NCBI GenBank assembly: GCA_030549775.1
Contig: CM060177.1
Coordinates: 67,447,638 to 67,511,637, forward strand
Direction: 5' to 3'
From: Tamarix chinensis
Lineage: Eukaryota > Streptophyta > Magnoliopsida > Caryophyllales > Tamaricaceae
DNA: 64,000 bases
Positions within the stretch are counted from its first letter, which is position 1; each line of letters starts with the position of its first letter. Below, piece by piece: positions 21,242 to 34,300 of this stretch. A program made the translations under genes and the position numbers. Under the pieces are notes generated by a model. That model worked only from the letters and a program-made list of their open reading frames with translations, ran no database searches and was not told the origin of the DNA.

Positions 21242-24200
21242 TGCAATACCCCATATTTTGTAAAATGGTTGAATGAGGAATTATGAAAATTTTTAGATAT
21301 TTGATTTTGATTTAGTGTTATGATTTAGTTTGAGGTAAAGTTTGATTTAAAATAATGTTGGAAAATAAATTTTAATGAGTTTTTCAAGTAAATAGATTGA
21401 CTGGTTTTATGAACCGATCAACTGGTTTGATGAACATATCAATTGGTTTATTATTTTAGCAAAATAGGTTTTCTCGATTAAAACAATTAACTGGTTGGGG
21501 AACCAATCAATTGATTTGTAGAATAGTCAACTAGTAGGCCCAGATTGATTAACTGGTTTGTCAAGTTGGGTATATTTTCGAACTCGATTTTTCTGAAAAT
21601 TTTTTTATACTAAAATGGAACCTTGATAACCCATGCCAAATTGTCCCTAAGATATTCTAACATTTTTCAAGATGCATTTAGCTCAAAAAATTGCCTTAGA
21701 TCGATGTGGAGGTCAATTGAGACAATCAGGGGGGGGGGGGAGGATGACCTCGGCCTTGTCTTTTTCCACCTCTATCCTTTGCATAATTCTGAGATCAATT
21801 CTTTAATCTCAGGCATAATTTTGATCAGATGGAAGATTTCTTCCACAATGACCTTCCATTACATCTCTAGTGAATTCCAATTTTGACTTAATTGAGCTGC
21901 ATTCACTAGAAATACCATTTGAGCTCTAAAAAGTAGTCAGCATATCTTGGATAAAATCCCTCCATTTAGCTCTAATTTAAACGATAAGTATTAGGGTTTT
22001 GAATTAATCCTAAACCCTTTGTGATTTGTGTTGATTTGGTTAGCTATAAATAGCCCCAATTATCCCCTTTGTGCACCTTTCTTTCAGCGACTTAAATCCT
22101 TAACTCTCTATATTCTCCCTCTTCCTTTCTACACTTTGTACCTTATAATTCATTTCTTACACTTTTTTTGATCCTTTCTCTAGCCCTCTCTTATTTTAAT
22201 TATTAATTAAGGAAGAGTTAGATTTGTGAAAAAGGTTGAGTGGTTTAGCTGAGCATTCACTATTTTTACCTTAAGTGTGGTATGTTCCTTCTTTCCTTCT
22301 ATTTCAAGTTCAAAAATTATTAAGGTTTTGTACGAAATTTAGAGTTTAAGATTTGTTGTTTAAAGTTTTAAAAGTTAAGATTTGCACATATGGAAATTTC
22401 TAGTTTAAGAGAAATTTTGCATTCATTAAGTAAGCGACTCTTGATTCTAAAATGGTTTATGATTATTCTTGCATGATATGAGTTCCTTTAAGTTAATCTT
22501 GTGTGTTGGAATGAATGTATATATCTTGTAGAATTGATTTAGATGGGTAGATTGCATATTTTGAGTTAATTTGGTTAAAAATGTGTTATACTATGTTAAT
22601 ACATGTTCCAATGTGGTTAATGATGATTTATAAGTGGTATTGACATGAAAATTATGGTTTGATGCTATTGTAGGGCAAAGCGATCGATTGGTTAAGTTAA
22701 ATCAATCCATCGGTTCCTAGAACAATCGACTGGTTGACCCAACCCATCGATTGGTAAGCTTGTAGAGACCTTGTTCTTACTCTCTGCTTAAACCCATTTA
22801 TTGGTTGGGTAAAACCGATCGATTGGTCTATGAATAGTCAATAGGTTTGTCTAAACTGATTGATCAGCTTGAGAAAAAGAATAGTTTAGTCAAGTCAAAC
22901 CAATTGACTAATTGACTTAAACAGATTGACATGTTGGACTAGATCGATCGACTAGTTTGAATGGTTTATGTGATTTATTTTTTCAGGTTTGGTTATGCTT
23001 AGAGGCTATGTTTGGAATTTTCCTATGATTATTAACGAGATAATTTTTTTTATCATAGGTTAATGGCCTAATGAAAGGATTAGATGTATCATAATTTATG
23101 ACCTACTCTATAAGTATTATAAAGGCTAAATGGGTCTTCCACTCATAAAATGTGATGGTTTTGAGAAAAAAGTAATGAAGTAAAACTTTGGATTGAATAA
23201 AATAACATGATGGGTCTAAATAATATTGGACAAGGATAAATGGAAACCCCACATGGTTGGGAAATGGAAAGAAATAACATGGAAGAAATATGTTAATGCC
23301 TTGGTTTTTCTTATATGAGCCTTGTGTGATCACTTATTCTTATGAATAAGGTGTTAATCATATAAGGTGAAAGAAAATCGAGTTTTATATGGGTCTGGGT
23401 TACGCGATCCTTAATTTGCTACTGGATGTTAGTTTGCCATTGGGTGGGATCCTTAGAGGTCCCGCTGCCTTACCTACTCTAGACACTGATGATATACTAA
23501 GGGTTATTGATACTAAAAGGTTTGGTTACCCAGGTAGTTAGCTTTGTCCTAGACTTATGTCCATTCTAGTGATTGGCCTTGGCTTGGACTTATGTCCGCA
23601 TTGGTGATTGGCTTTGGGCTAGACTTTATGTCCCTTATTTATATAGGATTCCATGGTATGTGAGGCTATGGGTTGATGCACAGTCTATCACTTGATAATA
23701 AAATATGGATGATAAAGGACGAGATAATGAATAAACGAATATGAATAATTAGATAAGGATGGAGAATGGTTGGACCAGAAAAAGGATAAAAGCTGGCTTG
23801 TACACTTGGTTAATGACTTAAGTGACTAATTGGTTATTGAATGAAATGTTGGCTGGATTTTGACCCATGTCATAAATGAATAAGGAAATGGTATAATCTA
23901 AATGCTTAAGCCATTTAGAAATAAACCCTAATGGTTGCCTAGATTTAAACTACTAGTACATGTGTGAGTACCTAGGTGATTATAATGTGAAACCAAGCAT
24001 GATATATTTTGCATTGTTTGAGTATGCATGATATTATGTTTTGGTTTCTTCCTACCTTTACATACATGACATTAACATGACACATGTTAAATATTATATT
24101 CATGTATGATAGAATTTGCATACTTGTGCTTCCATTGAGGGATCAACCTGAATTTGCTCGTTTGCTCAATCACCTTCTCATTTCCATGAGTAGAGGGCCA

Positions 24201-24628
24201 TATGTAGGTTTTTGAGGATGGCTATTAGTGGGCCTACCTTAGTTTGGGTTTGGGGTTTGAGAGCATAGACATTTAAAGATTTTGTGGGTTCTGTGGTGGA
24301 CTATAGTTTTGATTTTTGGGTCACACCCTAATCTAGTGATAAATTTAGCCCCATACTTCTATATATTTGTATTCCTATAATGATTTGGTTGGGGACTGTC
24401 GAGGTCATTCAATATAAACAATATTTTAAAATGTTTATGTAATTTATGCTTGTGCACTCTGTTTTAAATGTATTGGTTGGTTTTCACCTTGTAGATAATA
24501 TGGGGTACGTGGTATACATCCATCTTGTGTCAAGTACGTTAGTAATACTCCATTTTCCTAGGTGTATTTTCAGCTGCTGCACTATTTTAAACAAAAATTT
24601 TTTGGTAGTGAAAAATGGGAGTGTTATA
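21242..24628 (-). mobile_element. Solo LTR C1 (about 3.39 kb)
   Basis: The left end TGCAATACCCC and right end GGGAGTGTTATA are decayed forms of the inverted termini TGTAACACC..GGTGTTACA found throughout this window. Flanks GAAAT and TAAAT (21237-21241, 24629-24633) match at 4 of 5 bases. The minus strand of the right end is collinear with the start of C2 at 26854 (CACTCCCATTTTTCACTA, then CCAACCAATxxATTTAAAA), which sets relative orientation. A TATAAATAG on the plus strand at about 22043 argues for the other sense, so absolute orientation is open. Palindrome-like motifs cluster at 21370-21560 and 22660-22960. Confidence 0.75.
22660..22960. repeat. Cluster of palindrome-like CGATCGATTGGTT motifs in LTR C1
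   Basis: Variants of AACCGATCGATTGGTT and its complement occur about every 25-40 bp: CGATCGATTGGTTAAG, CAATCGACTGGTTGAC, CCATCGATTGGTAAG, CCGATCGATTGGTC and others. A second cluster is at 21370-21560 and a similar one lies in C2 at 38885-39015. Confidence 0.75.
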
Positions 24629-24959
24629 TAAATACTCTTACAAAAATATATCGATATCATAATTAACCGACCCCACAAATAATTAACAGCCTTTGCTTAA
24701 ACATAAAGGCTTAAGACTTGTATCTTCATAAAGATAAGCACAACCTTTTTATATATTTATTTAGGGTTACTGAAAGGTGAGTATTGAATAATCAATTAGT
24801 AATAGTAAGAAGGATAAAAGACGACATGCATGAGTATACATACCAAATATAAAGTCATGCAACAATTGGTTTATATTGTTGATTTGCTAGTACTTGCAAT
24901 TGGAAACCAGGGTAAAAATTAGTTCTGTAGTAAAATGAAGAAGAGGAACAATGAGTGCA

Positions 24960-24997
<38 letters not shown>

Positions 24998-25357
24998 GAC
25001 CTAGACTTAGCCACTAATAGGTTATAACTAGGTTGTAGAGTATTGTATGAAATAGATATCACAAATATAAGGAAGCGATGAAGGTGGATGATGTGGAAGA
25101 TCATAGATGAATAATCTTCTATAATGTAGGACCTTTATCTAGTTGTCATATAATGGAAAACAATTCAAAAAAAGAAAGTAAATGTTTAGGCTTGTATAGG
25201 TTGATTTCGGTGACTTTGGTAATTTGATATTGATATAATCTAATATCAAATCAATTCAATATAGAAATCACTTATTTCTCTAAATTTGTTGAATTTCTCT
25301 CAAGTTGATTATTTTAATTCATTCATTAATTAGTTCTTCTCTTCAATGTACAATGCC

Positions 25358-25398
<41 letters not shown>

Positions 25399-25447
25399 CC
25401 TTAGTTTATTCCTCCTTAATCAAGCCCATATAACCGATCTATATGCA

Positions 25448-25502
<55 letters not shown>

Positions 25503-25878
25503 TGATTACAATGATAAACTAAAAATATTACAAAGTATACAATAATATAACAAAGCTACACAAACTTGTAAGTATATAATATATTGAATAATCATATGGA
25601 GTCAAGCTTTGTGTCTTGTAGCCTTGTCTTCCAAGCAACTTTGTAATCCTTATAATGCCATTATCTTTTACATATGATATTTTTGTTGGATTGATCTTCA
25701 TGTAGATATATATAATACCTACAAGAGTTACTTAACAAAGGATTAGAAGTATTAGGATCTTCAAGAATAATTTGTACCATCTCTAAGTATGTTAATTCTT
25801 GTTCATTAACATTAGAATAGTAAGATTGAGATAGTCCTGTATAAGTTGAAAGATGGGTTATACAAAATTAGTGCTGAG
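24629..25878. repeat. AT-rich spacer with three dinucleotide microsatellites
   Basis: (GT)n then (TA)n at 24959-24998, (CA)n at 25361-25396 and (TA)n at 25452-25499. No coding region or TE boundary was seen in the remainder. Confidence 0.85.
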
Positions 25879-26657
25879 TGTAATACCCCCAAATTGAATA
25901 GAGTATTATAAGAATTGATATAGGTATTTATATCAATATAGTATACCATCCTTTTGGTGAATATATTCTAAGAACTCCACATTTAATCGTCTTTGTAGTG
26001 GAGCAATATTTAGGATGGGTGACCCTTATGGAAAGTTTCAAAAAATTTCCAAAAATTTCTCAAAAAGAGTGTGAGAGAGGACAAAGATTGCTAAAATAAT
26101 TCGTGTTGATTTTTGGGGTCTTTCGATCCATCCAAAAGCACTTTATGATAACTTCCGCATGTTTGTATCGATTCAGGGTGTTATAAATAGTATCAGAGTA
26201 AACCTGTGGCCATAATCTAAACTTAGATAAGCTAGTTAGTTGCCTAGCGGAATGATTCTTGGGATAAACTATATTTAGAAAGTCATTGGTCAAGTTTCCT
26301 AGCGGAACACTTCTTGGGGTAAACTATATTGATAAAATTAGTGGTCGAGGCGCAACAAGGACGTTGTGTTCTTTGACTGGGATGAATGTAATACCCTAAA
26401 ATTGAGTAGAGTATTATACGGATTGATATAGCTACTTATATCAACATGGTGTACCATCTTTTTATTGACTCTATTCTAAGAACCCCATAATTAAGTGTTC
26501 TTATAGTGGAGTAATTTTTAGGATGGGTGACTCTTATGGGAAGTGCATAAATGAGAATAAAGTGCACTTAAAAGATTTGTGTTGATTTATGTGGCCAATC
26601 AATTAATCTGAAGGTGCTTCAGGGTAGCCCCATATGGTTGTATCAACTTGGGGTGTT
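25879..26657 (+). mobile_element. Cassandra-type TRIM retrotransposon
   Basis: This is a miniature LTR element with no coding region. The 5' LTR (25879-26185) and 3' LTR (26389-26657, missing its last bases) share the start TGTAATACCC and a 5S-rRNA-like block. Each block has AGAACTCC/AGAACCCC, a degenerate A-box equivalent (ATTTAATCGTCT or AATTAAGTGTTC), then GGATGGGTGA with a trailing GGAAAGT/GGGAAGT. These match the order and spacing of the 5S internal promoter. A tRNA-Met-type primer site, TAGTATCAGAG, follows the 5' LTR at 26188. The internal region is only about 200 bp. Cassandra elements are defined by 5S-derived LTRs and lack of genes, so the match is specific. The copy is old, judging by LTR divergence. 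Confidence 0.88.
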
Positions 26658-26853
26658 TGTAACACCCTCAATTTTTGAACCGAAAAACTTTATTTTTAAG
26701 ACTATTTGGAAGTATTTGAAAAATAAAATCGGGGGATGTTATTACCACATCAACAATGAGAGGGGTGTAATCATCACCTAGCTAATTCTTGATGTAAGGC
26801 AAACAGAACAACGAAAAAGAGATGCATGCTCATAATATTAATGTGACAATACA
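26658..26853 (+). repeat. Truncated LTR start (same terminal family)
   Basis: It begins TGTAACACCC directly at the end of the TRIM and continues for about 196 bp before LTR C2 starts. It resembles the first bases of LTR B (CAATTTTTGAACCGAAAAAC compared with CAAAATTTACAACTGAAAAA). Confidence 0.5.
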
Positions 26854-27092
26854 TGTAACACTCCCATTTTTCACTATAAAAAAATTTCATTTAGAACACT
26901 ATGAAAGTAGAAAAATACTAAACATACTTAGGAGAAATGAGGTGCTACCATAGTATCTAACAAAGGGTAGACGTCTGCCACCTATCCCATATTAGATAAA
27001 AGATTAAAACCAGACCAACCAATTTAAAATAGAGTGCACAAACTTAAGTTACATAAACATTGAAAAGATCATTTACATAAAAGAACCTTGAT
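26854..27092 (+). repeat. LTR C2, left part
   Basis: It starts TGTAACACTCCC. It is collinear with the reverse complement of the C1 right end, including ACCAACCAATTTAAAA and AGAGTGCACAA. It is broken at 27092 by insertion of LTR A. Confidence 0.8.
27088..27092. repeat. Target site duplication TTGAT for LTR A (left)
   Basis: Identical to 37425-37429 on the far side of the nested block. Confidence 0.85.
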
Positions 27093-27828
27093 TGTAACAC
27101 CTCCAAAATTCACTATTGAAAATTTTTGTTTCATTTAAAGATATAGTGGAAATAAAGAAAAAAAACTGTGAATTTTGGAAATATTACCACCATGATCAGC
27201 ATAAGCCCATCCCTGACCAGTCTCGTACTAACCACAATGTTAAAGAAGAGTTATCGTCAACCATTAATTAAACTTAAAATAATAAATCATAGAAAAACTG
27301 GAATGTTCATAATACGAAAATCAGAGTGAGCATAACAAGAGTTTAGAATCTGTAAGAGTGCATAATTAAAGTTCCTAAAAGGGATAAAAGTTATAGTATG
27401 ATAAAATAAGTCTGAAATAAACTGATACAAGATAAATGAACAGTAAAAGGAGATTAAACCAAGTAGATCTCGGTTCCCAGCCCAAGTCCAAGCTCATCTC
27501 TCATCCCTGCTTGATGCCTCATAAGCATCATAGGAATTGAAAATAGCATCTCCTACCTACACAAACTTAGGAAGGCCCTCTGCTCGTGGGATTGAGCAAC
27601 ACCCATAAAACAGGTGGTTAGTACGCTATGTATTGAGAAAGGTAACCATGTATCTAAGGCCAAAAACATAAAGGCATATAACACAAGCATGATCATATAG
27701 ACAACATACAAATAATACAGATAATAAAGGCCGAGCTATAGTTCGGATAAAATGATTTTTTAAATCTCTAATCAACACTTATTTCACACCATACTTATTA
27801 TCAATCCATGCGAGTGTGGGAACCCCAC

Positions 27829-28165
27829 TATTATAGCCGGTGGACCAAAAACTTACAAGGCAGAACACTCCCGATCACTATTATTGCCTGTGGTTCGGTC
27901 TCCAGGGCAACGTGCTCCTAGCCACTATTATTCGCTTGTGGACCGGTCTGGCCCCAACTCTTATGGTGTTTCACTATTATTACTTAGTGTCTTTCCCATG
28001 TCTTATCATAATTATGTTTGGTTTATTGAACACGAAATTCCCTACTATTATAGCCGATGGACCGAAAACATACAGGGCAAAACACTCCTGGCCACTATTA
28101 TTTGTCTGTGGATTGGTCTCTAGGCCACTCCGGCTCCTGGCCACTATTATTCGTTGGTGGACTGA
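27829..28165 (+). repeat. Array of CCACTATTAT...GTGG hairpin units in LTR A
   Basis: Seven units of about 45-60 bp follow the pattern (C)CACTATTAT-4 to 6 nt-GTGG. Examples are CCACTATTATAGCCGGTGG near 27828 and CCACTATTATTCGTTGGTGG near 28140. Each can fold through CCAC pairing with GTGG. Related arrays lie at 61160-61500 (plus) and 42680-43035 (minus). Confidence 0.85.
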
Positions 28166-29315
28166 TCTGGGCTCGGCTCAACAATCTTCCTCTTTAAATG
28201 GTTAGTATCTTATTCGTGTCTTATTCATATACCTTCACCCTGTACATGTATGTCACAATCCGTTTACTATTATTCTCCCAAGAGGGCTTGTCCCATATCT
28301 TAGGACTTCTGCACCTCCTAACACACCCCGACATCATCTCCTTCTTCCACTTGATCACAATGAATACCCAAATCCTAAGTGTGTGGGTCAAGGCCCACCA
28401 CCTTATGCCATCTAAGTCTACTCACTATCATCCTCTAGAGTTTTTCCCCAAAACATTAATTGGACCTATGTGGCCCATCCTTCCTCTGTCCCACACCACC
28501 AAAGCTCCTTTACCACCCAACACATCATCTCACTTAGATTCAACCCCAATCATTTCACTTTACTCCCTAATTATACATGTGACCGTAAAACCCTAGTTAG
28601 CCACCCCAAACCCTAGTACATTTCTTTCCCCATGTATCACCTCTCCATTACTCACCTGCCATCCTTTCTTCCCAATGACACTCATACTCACCCTTTATGT
28701 GAAATTATTCCACTCTTTTCCCATATTCCACTCACCATCCATTAATTTCACTTTCACAACCTCCTCCATTTGGGTTTTTCCTCTTAAACCCTAACCAAGT
28801 TCCCTATGCACCCTTATACCAACCTATGTACTATTTTTCACCCAAGGTCTCTAATCACCCTAATAACTCTTTCCTTACCTTACTTACACCCTAAGATAAC
28901 TTTTTCCACTTAAGGATCATCCCCACATATATTTCATCCATCCCATAAAAACTCTAGAATTCCCCATGCAAGATTCACTCCACTCTTTTATTTTGTCCAT
29001 ATTCTCCTTTTACTTGTCCCCTCATGGATCATGAGATAATTAGGTCAATCTCATATCCCTTTAGTCAACTTACTTCCCCTTCTTCCCTTTTCATCCTTTC
29101 ACCCCATATCACATTATTAGAATATCCTAGCATGCATGTCCTAGAGGGTCACATCATATAACACCACAAGCACAACATACATATCGTTATACACATGCCA
29201 CAAGGAATTCACATAAGCATACCTTAACTCCAACATAAGTTACAAGTAAACGTTCATAATAATTAGAAAGACACAATATAACATAGCACATGGCATACAA
29301 GGCACATGACACACA

Positions 29316-29320
29316 CATAG
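29316..29320. repeat. Target site duplication CATAG for LTR B (left)
   Basis: Identical to 33205-33209 on the right. Confidence 0.85.
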
Positions 29321-32300
29321 TGTAACACCCCAAAATTTACAACTGAAAAATTTCGTTTACAGAGTTAAGTGCGGAAGCTAAAACAATAAAAACAAAGGGT
29401 GTTACCGCCACACTTGGTACAAGTCTGGTTTCCTCTACCATTCTCATACCAAGTGCTAAGGCTAAATTCATTAATCCAATTAAATTAATATTATGATTAC
29501 AGAAATCAAGATAGAGAGAACATTAGATAAATACTATTAATTAAAAATGACATTAATAGTTTACGAAACTCAATAGAGAAATGATCAGAGGACACGAGGG
29601 TCCAAATACAACCGGAAATAAGATAACAAAAGAAACACCGGATAGTCCTATGCTCCCAAATCTGAACTATCAGCATTTGATTGAGCTCAGAGGCTGACCT
29701 GCAAAGTCCACTACCCATTGAATAGGCAGGGCCCCACGAAAATGAACCCTTCAGTACTATGGTACTAAGCAACCCTGTATACCAAACTAATACGATAAAT
29801 CAACATGGAACACATGCAAGGCATACAAGTAACATGGTATAATATATATACATATAAATATGATGATTGAGATACAATAATTACTCAGATGATCAAATTC
29901 CATCAAGGTCATGTACTACTCATATTCGTTCATCTGAAACAGCCAAGCTTATTATTGAACATCCCAGAAATGCTCTCTGAGTAATAATTAAAACCCAACT
30001 TCAGCATAATTCATGTCTTAGCATAAATCCTAAACAATCACATACATCATAGGCATGCTCACAGATATAATTTACTAAGATTCATATCATCCCAGACATA
30101 CTTACAGGTACATCATAATAAGTCCATAATGTCACAGGTAAAATTATAGATACAACATAATAAGATCCATAATATCACAGGTATGCTCACAGACATAAAA
30201 CCAACACAGGTAGGCACGAAGGCCGCTACCAAATCCACAGGTAGGCACAAAGGCTACTACCGAAACCTCAGAAAATCTCAGATAGGCACAAAGGCTACTA
30301 CCGAAAACACAGAAAACCTCAGGTAGGCACGAAGGCTACTATCGAACCACAGAAAACCTCAGGTAGGCACAAAGGCTACTACCAAAACCTCAGGTAGGCA
30401 TGAAGGCTACTACCGAAACCACAGGTAGGCACAAAGGCTGCTACCGAAACCTCAGGTAGGCACGAAGGCTGCTACCGAACAATCCAATAATCCGATAATC
30501 ATTATTTCCATCAAATCATATCATTTTCATTTTATTTACTTTCTCGAAGGGATATCAATCAACCTGGAGACACAAAGGTAATCCATTCATACCGGCGCAA
30601 CAAGGCAACATAGTATCCTACCGACTATCAACCCAAGGATGCAAAGGTACCCGATTTGCACTGGTACACGAAGGTAACACAGTACCCTACTGACAAGGAC
30701 ACCTAATCCATAAGTATGCATACCCCCTATTAGTTCACATAACAGAATAGAGTAAGATGTAGGGTCTGACTGGGGCACTAAGGCACACCAGCAAAAATCA
30801 ATATCAACCGTGGGCTAAACCACGTCCTTAGGGTAGCGAACCCTAGGAGCCACCATTTTCGATCTTGAGGTCTTTCACTTTAAATATTAGTATTTTATTA
30901 AGGTGACTACGAAATCGCATATAATACAGATAAATTTAATTATCATACTTAACCGTTCTTACTTATTTCCAATCATCCGAGACAACCATAATCAAGGTCA
31001 AGTTCGAAGCCAACATTAAAATATACTAAGGCCATCCTAGGCTCAATTATTCACATCTGGATACTTTAGGTCAAAAAGGACCAAAATACCCCTGAGACTA
31101 AAAATTCCCAGATTATTATCTATTTAAATACAAATTCTGTTTTATTTATTCATTTGTCATGAAAAGGCTAAAACACCATAAATAAATTATTTATTACGCA
31201 GTTTAAATTATAAGATATGTCAAATGACCACTTTGCCCTTTTACATAATTTTGCACATAAAATCATTTTCCACACCTTTAATTCATCCAAAATACATATT
31301 CACATACTCAACAATAGCTAATACATATTATACATGATTTTCAAGATAAATATCATAATACATAAAAAATGACTAAATTGCCCCTAGGGCGCACATCCAT
31401 AATAATTATTTCTAAGCATGCTCAACCTATTATTTTATACATAATTATCATACAAATTATTTTTCCATCAATAGAATCAATTTAAATCATACTTTCATAC
31501 TCGACATAATTTATATCATATAATATGCCCGTTTTATCTGTTTTCATAATAATAATAATTGACACATAATTATATCGAAATAAATCATGCTTAACATATT
31601 TCATCAACCAGAAACCTTAATGTGCTATCACACAATATTTATAATTTTAGTAAGGTATAATAGTTACTTGAATTCTAGTAAAAACGCAAAAATAGCGGTA
31701 TCCTACTAAATTTATCAGATCCCGCTAATCAACCTTTCTTACCTAAAAATAATACCAAAATTATTGAATTAATATCTATCAAGTAAAATAATAATTATAA
31801 TATAAAAATATTTATTTTTCAAAAATTACTAAAATACCCTTACACTTAAAATGGGTACCAATATTATATATATTCTTTTTTTTTAAAATACACACAACTC
31901 ACGCTGCATGCGCAGCGTGAGCCATGCACGCGTAAAAGAAACGAAAGGCAGTGGGGGTGGCTTGGGGGCTGGCGTTGCTGGCCGAGGTGGGAGATGTGTG
32001 CAGGGTGGCAGCTGGCTGGGGTGAGGGAGGAGTGGCTGGGAGCAGGTGCATGCAGAGAGGGGGTCGGTGGTTAAAGGTTGGGAGAAAAATAGGGGCTGTG
32101 GCGGGGCGATAGGAAGAAGGTGGAGGGTTGCAGAGAGGGGTTGTGGTGCGCTGCTAGGTGGTGTTACGGGCGAGAGGGAGGTGCAGGGGCTATTTGGGTG
32201 TGCTGGACGGGAAGGCTGTGGTGGCGCTGGGATGGAGGAAGCTGGGCGACGGGTTGCGACTGGGGTGCTGTGCGGGCAAACAAAAATGGAGGGGAGATGG

Positions 32301-33204
32301 GATGGTGGGATGGTGGTTGGTGCTGCTGCGATGGATGAGTGTGCTGGACGGGAGCCTAGGCAGGGAGAAGGAGAAAGAAGATGAGGGAGGAGCTAGGGCT
32401 ACGGTGGTCGAAAGACGTAGGAGGAGAGGGAAGGGTTGTGAACAGTGGCTGTTGGTGCTGCTCGGGACGAGGAAGTGGTTTGCTGTACAAGGCAGGAAGG
32501 GTGCACGGGGAGCTGTTGGGGCGAGGGTGATGGGCTTGCACGGGAGAAGGGTGTTTGGGGTGGTAGTAATCGAATAAAAAGAGAGGGGAGAAGGGGTGCT
32601 ATTTGGTTAGGTTTAGCCGAAATAATTTTGAGAGGGGGCTGCTGTGAGGTGTTGTGCCGTGTGCGTGTGTATATGTGTATAATGCGCAGAGTCTGTAAGT
32701 GTGTATAAATGACAGACAGGTGACGGTGGAGTGTATATGTGTATATAAAATGTATGAAGGAGACAGAAAAAATCTTTGGGAGAATGTTCGGATAAGGCAG
32801 AGGGTAGAGTAGAGTTTATTTATTTAGTTTTAGATTTAATTTAGGTAGATTAAAATATCGAATATAAAAATAGTTTGGGAAAAATTATCAAAATCAGGAT
32901 AGATTTTAAAAATAATCAGAAAGAGTAAAATAATCAAAAATAATTCTTAGAAAATTATTTTTAGATTACAGATCAAAAGATTGTTAATAAAATAATTTAA
33001 AATAAGACTTATGGGTAAAAATTGGGATTAATTTAAATAATCTAATCTCTATCAAAATTTTAACCTAATTAAATTTATACTTAAACCGTTGAAATAATAC
33101 AAAAAATAATAACACTTTTAAGATTAATCCCTCTAAAATAATAATTATAATTAATTATATGATTATAAATTTATAATTACGGTTTTGAAAAACGGGGTAT
33201 TATA
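29321..33204 (+). mobile_element. Solo LTR B, 3,884 bp, inserted in LTR A
   Basis: It starts TGTAACACCCC and ends GGGGTATTATA, which is GGTGTTACA after one G-to-A and one C-to-T change. CATAG flanks it on both sides, and the A sequence is continuous across it (compare 62880-62990). It contains a hairpin array (30211-30480), scattered ATACCCCT/TTGCCCCT motifs (31080-31850), and a G-rich tract at 31950-32560. The open frames there are compositional, not genes. A TATATAAAATG lies at about 32740. Confidence 0.88.
30211..30480 (+). repeat. Eight-unit GGTAGGCAC...CTACC hairpin array in LTR B
   Basis: Eight copies of GGTAGGCACRAAGGCTRCTACC, spaced 30-42 bp and separated by GAAACCTCA or ACAGAAAACCTCA. 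Each unit has a self-complementary GGTAG..CTACC stem. Several units carry changes (GATAG, CTATC) on only one arm. Confidence 0.9.
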
Positions 33205-33540
33205 CATAGTTGGTCTTAGCTACATCATTAGCTAATATGACACCGGTCTTGGAGCACGCTCCTACGCTTCCTTAAGGTTTTGATTTGATTCACCTATAAG
33301 AGGAAAATACTAAGGGTTAACTTCCCTCTTACCTAAAATAATCATCACTCTTACCTTACCATTATCATAGCCTAATATTAGGGTTACTAATATTAATAGT
33401 ATTTTTATAAGTAAAAGTAGGGTTATTATTCTTAAGGTAGCTAATCATATTACTACTAATCAAAATAGGTCTTACTAGATATATTAGTTCATGTTAAAGT
33501 ATTTATAGCAATATGTTTATTATTAAATATAATAGCTTTA

Positions 33541-33983
33541 ATATTACTACTACTACTACTACTACTAATAACAGTTGTAGTGATAATACTAATAACAACC
33601 CAAATCTTAGTAATAATAATAACAATATTAGAAATACTAAAGTAGTAATAATAATAATACCAATAATAATAATAATAATGCTAGTAGTGATAGTAATATT
33701 AGTGATATAGGTAATATTAACAATAATGACAAAGTAGTAGTAGTAGTAGTAGTAGTAATAGTTCTAATCTTAATAATAATACTAATAAGGGTCCTAATAA
33801 TCATAATAATAGTAAACCTAGTGATAATAAGGTCAAGGTTAATAATAATAATAATAATAATAATAATTGTAATAGTACTAATAATAATAAAAGGGTTCGA
33901 GTATTTACAATAATAATAATAATGATAATAAGCCGAAGTTAGCATTAATAATAATAATGATAATAATACTAATAATGATAATC

Positions 33984-34031
<48 letters not shown>

Positions 34032-34300
34032 TTAAGAATAATACTACTACTAATAATAATTGTAATAGTAATAATAATAATAAAAGGGTTCGAGTATTTA
34101 CAATAATAATAATAGTGATAATAAGCCGAAGTTAGAATTAATAATAATAATGATAATAATACTAATAATGATAATAAAAATAATGATAATCATAATAATA
34201 ATAATAAGGTTTTGACTATTAATAATAATAATATTAGTAGTAATATTCTGTAGTTAGATTTAATAATAATAATAATAATAATGATAACACTTGCATAAAT
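33541..34300 (+). repeat. Trinucleotide (AAT/ACT/AGT) microsatellite zone in LTR A
   Basis: Nearly 760 bp of interrupted AAT, ACT and AGT runs. A segment around 33860-33920 (ATTGTAATAGTACTAATAATAATAAAAGGGTTCGAG) is repeated at 34060-34100, showing local segment duplication as well as slippage. Confidence 0.9.

Noticed and set aside
22035..22060. TATAAATAG on the plus strand of LTR C1 as proof of plus orientation
   Set aside because: Terminal alignment to C2 gives the opposite relative orientation. A single TATA match in AT-rich DNA cannot decide it.
25941..26544. Possible 5S rRNA genes
   Set aside because: The 5S-like blocks are degenerate, lie within paired LTRs and have a primer-binding site next to them, so they are Cassandra LTR components.
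28198..28596. 132-codon plus-strand frame rich in Leu, Pro, His
   Set aside because: It lies in the C/T-rich part of LTR A; the corresponding part of the 60390 copy (61582-61851) encodes a different, shifted peptide.
30211..30480. Regularly spaced repeats resembling a CRISPR array
   Set aside because: Spacers are nearly identical to each other, the array lies inside a plant LTR with target duplications, and no cas genes are present.
32046..32708. Several long plus-strand frames rich in Gly, Arg and Trp
   Set aside because: Overlapping frames in all phases in a G-rich zone of a solo LTR, with no recognisable domain. The same zone recurs in other LTR copies with unrelated frames.
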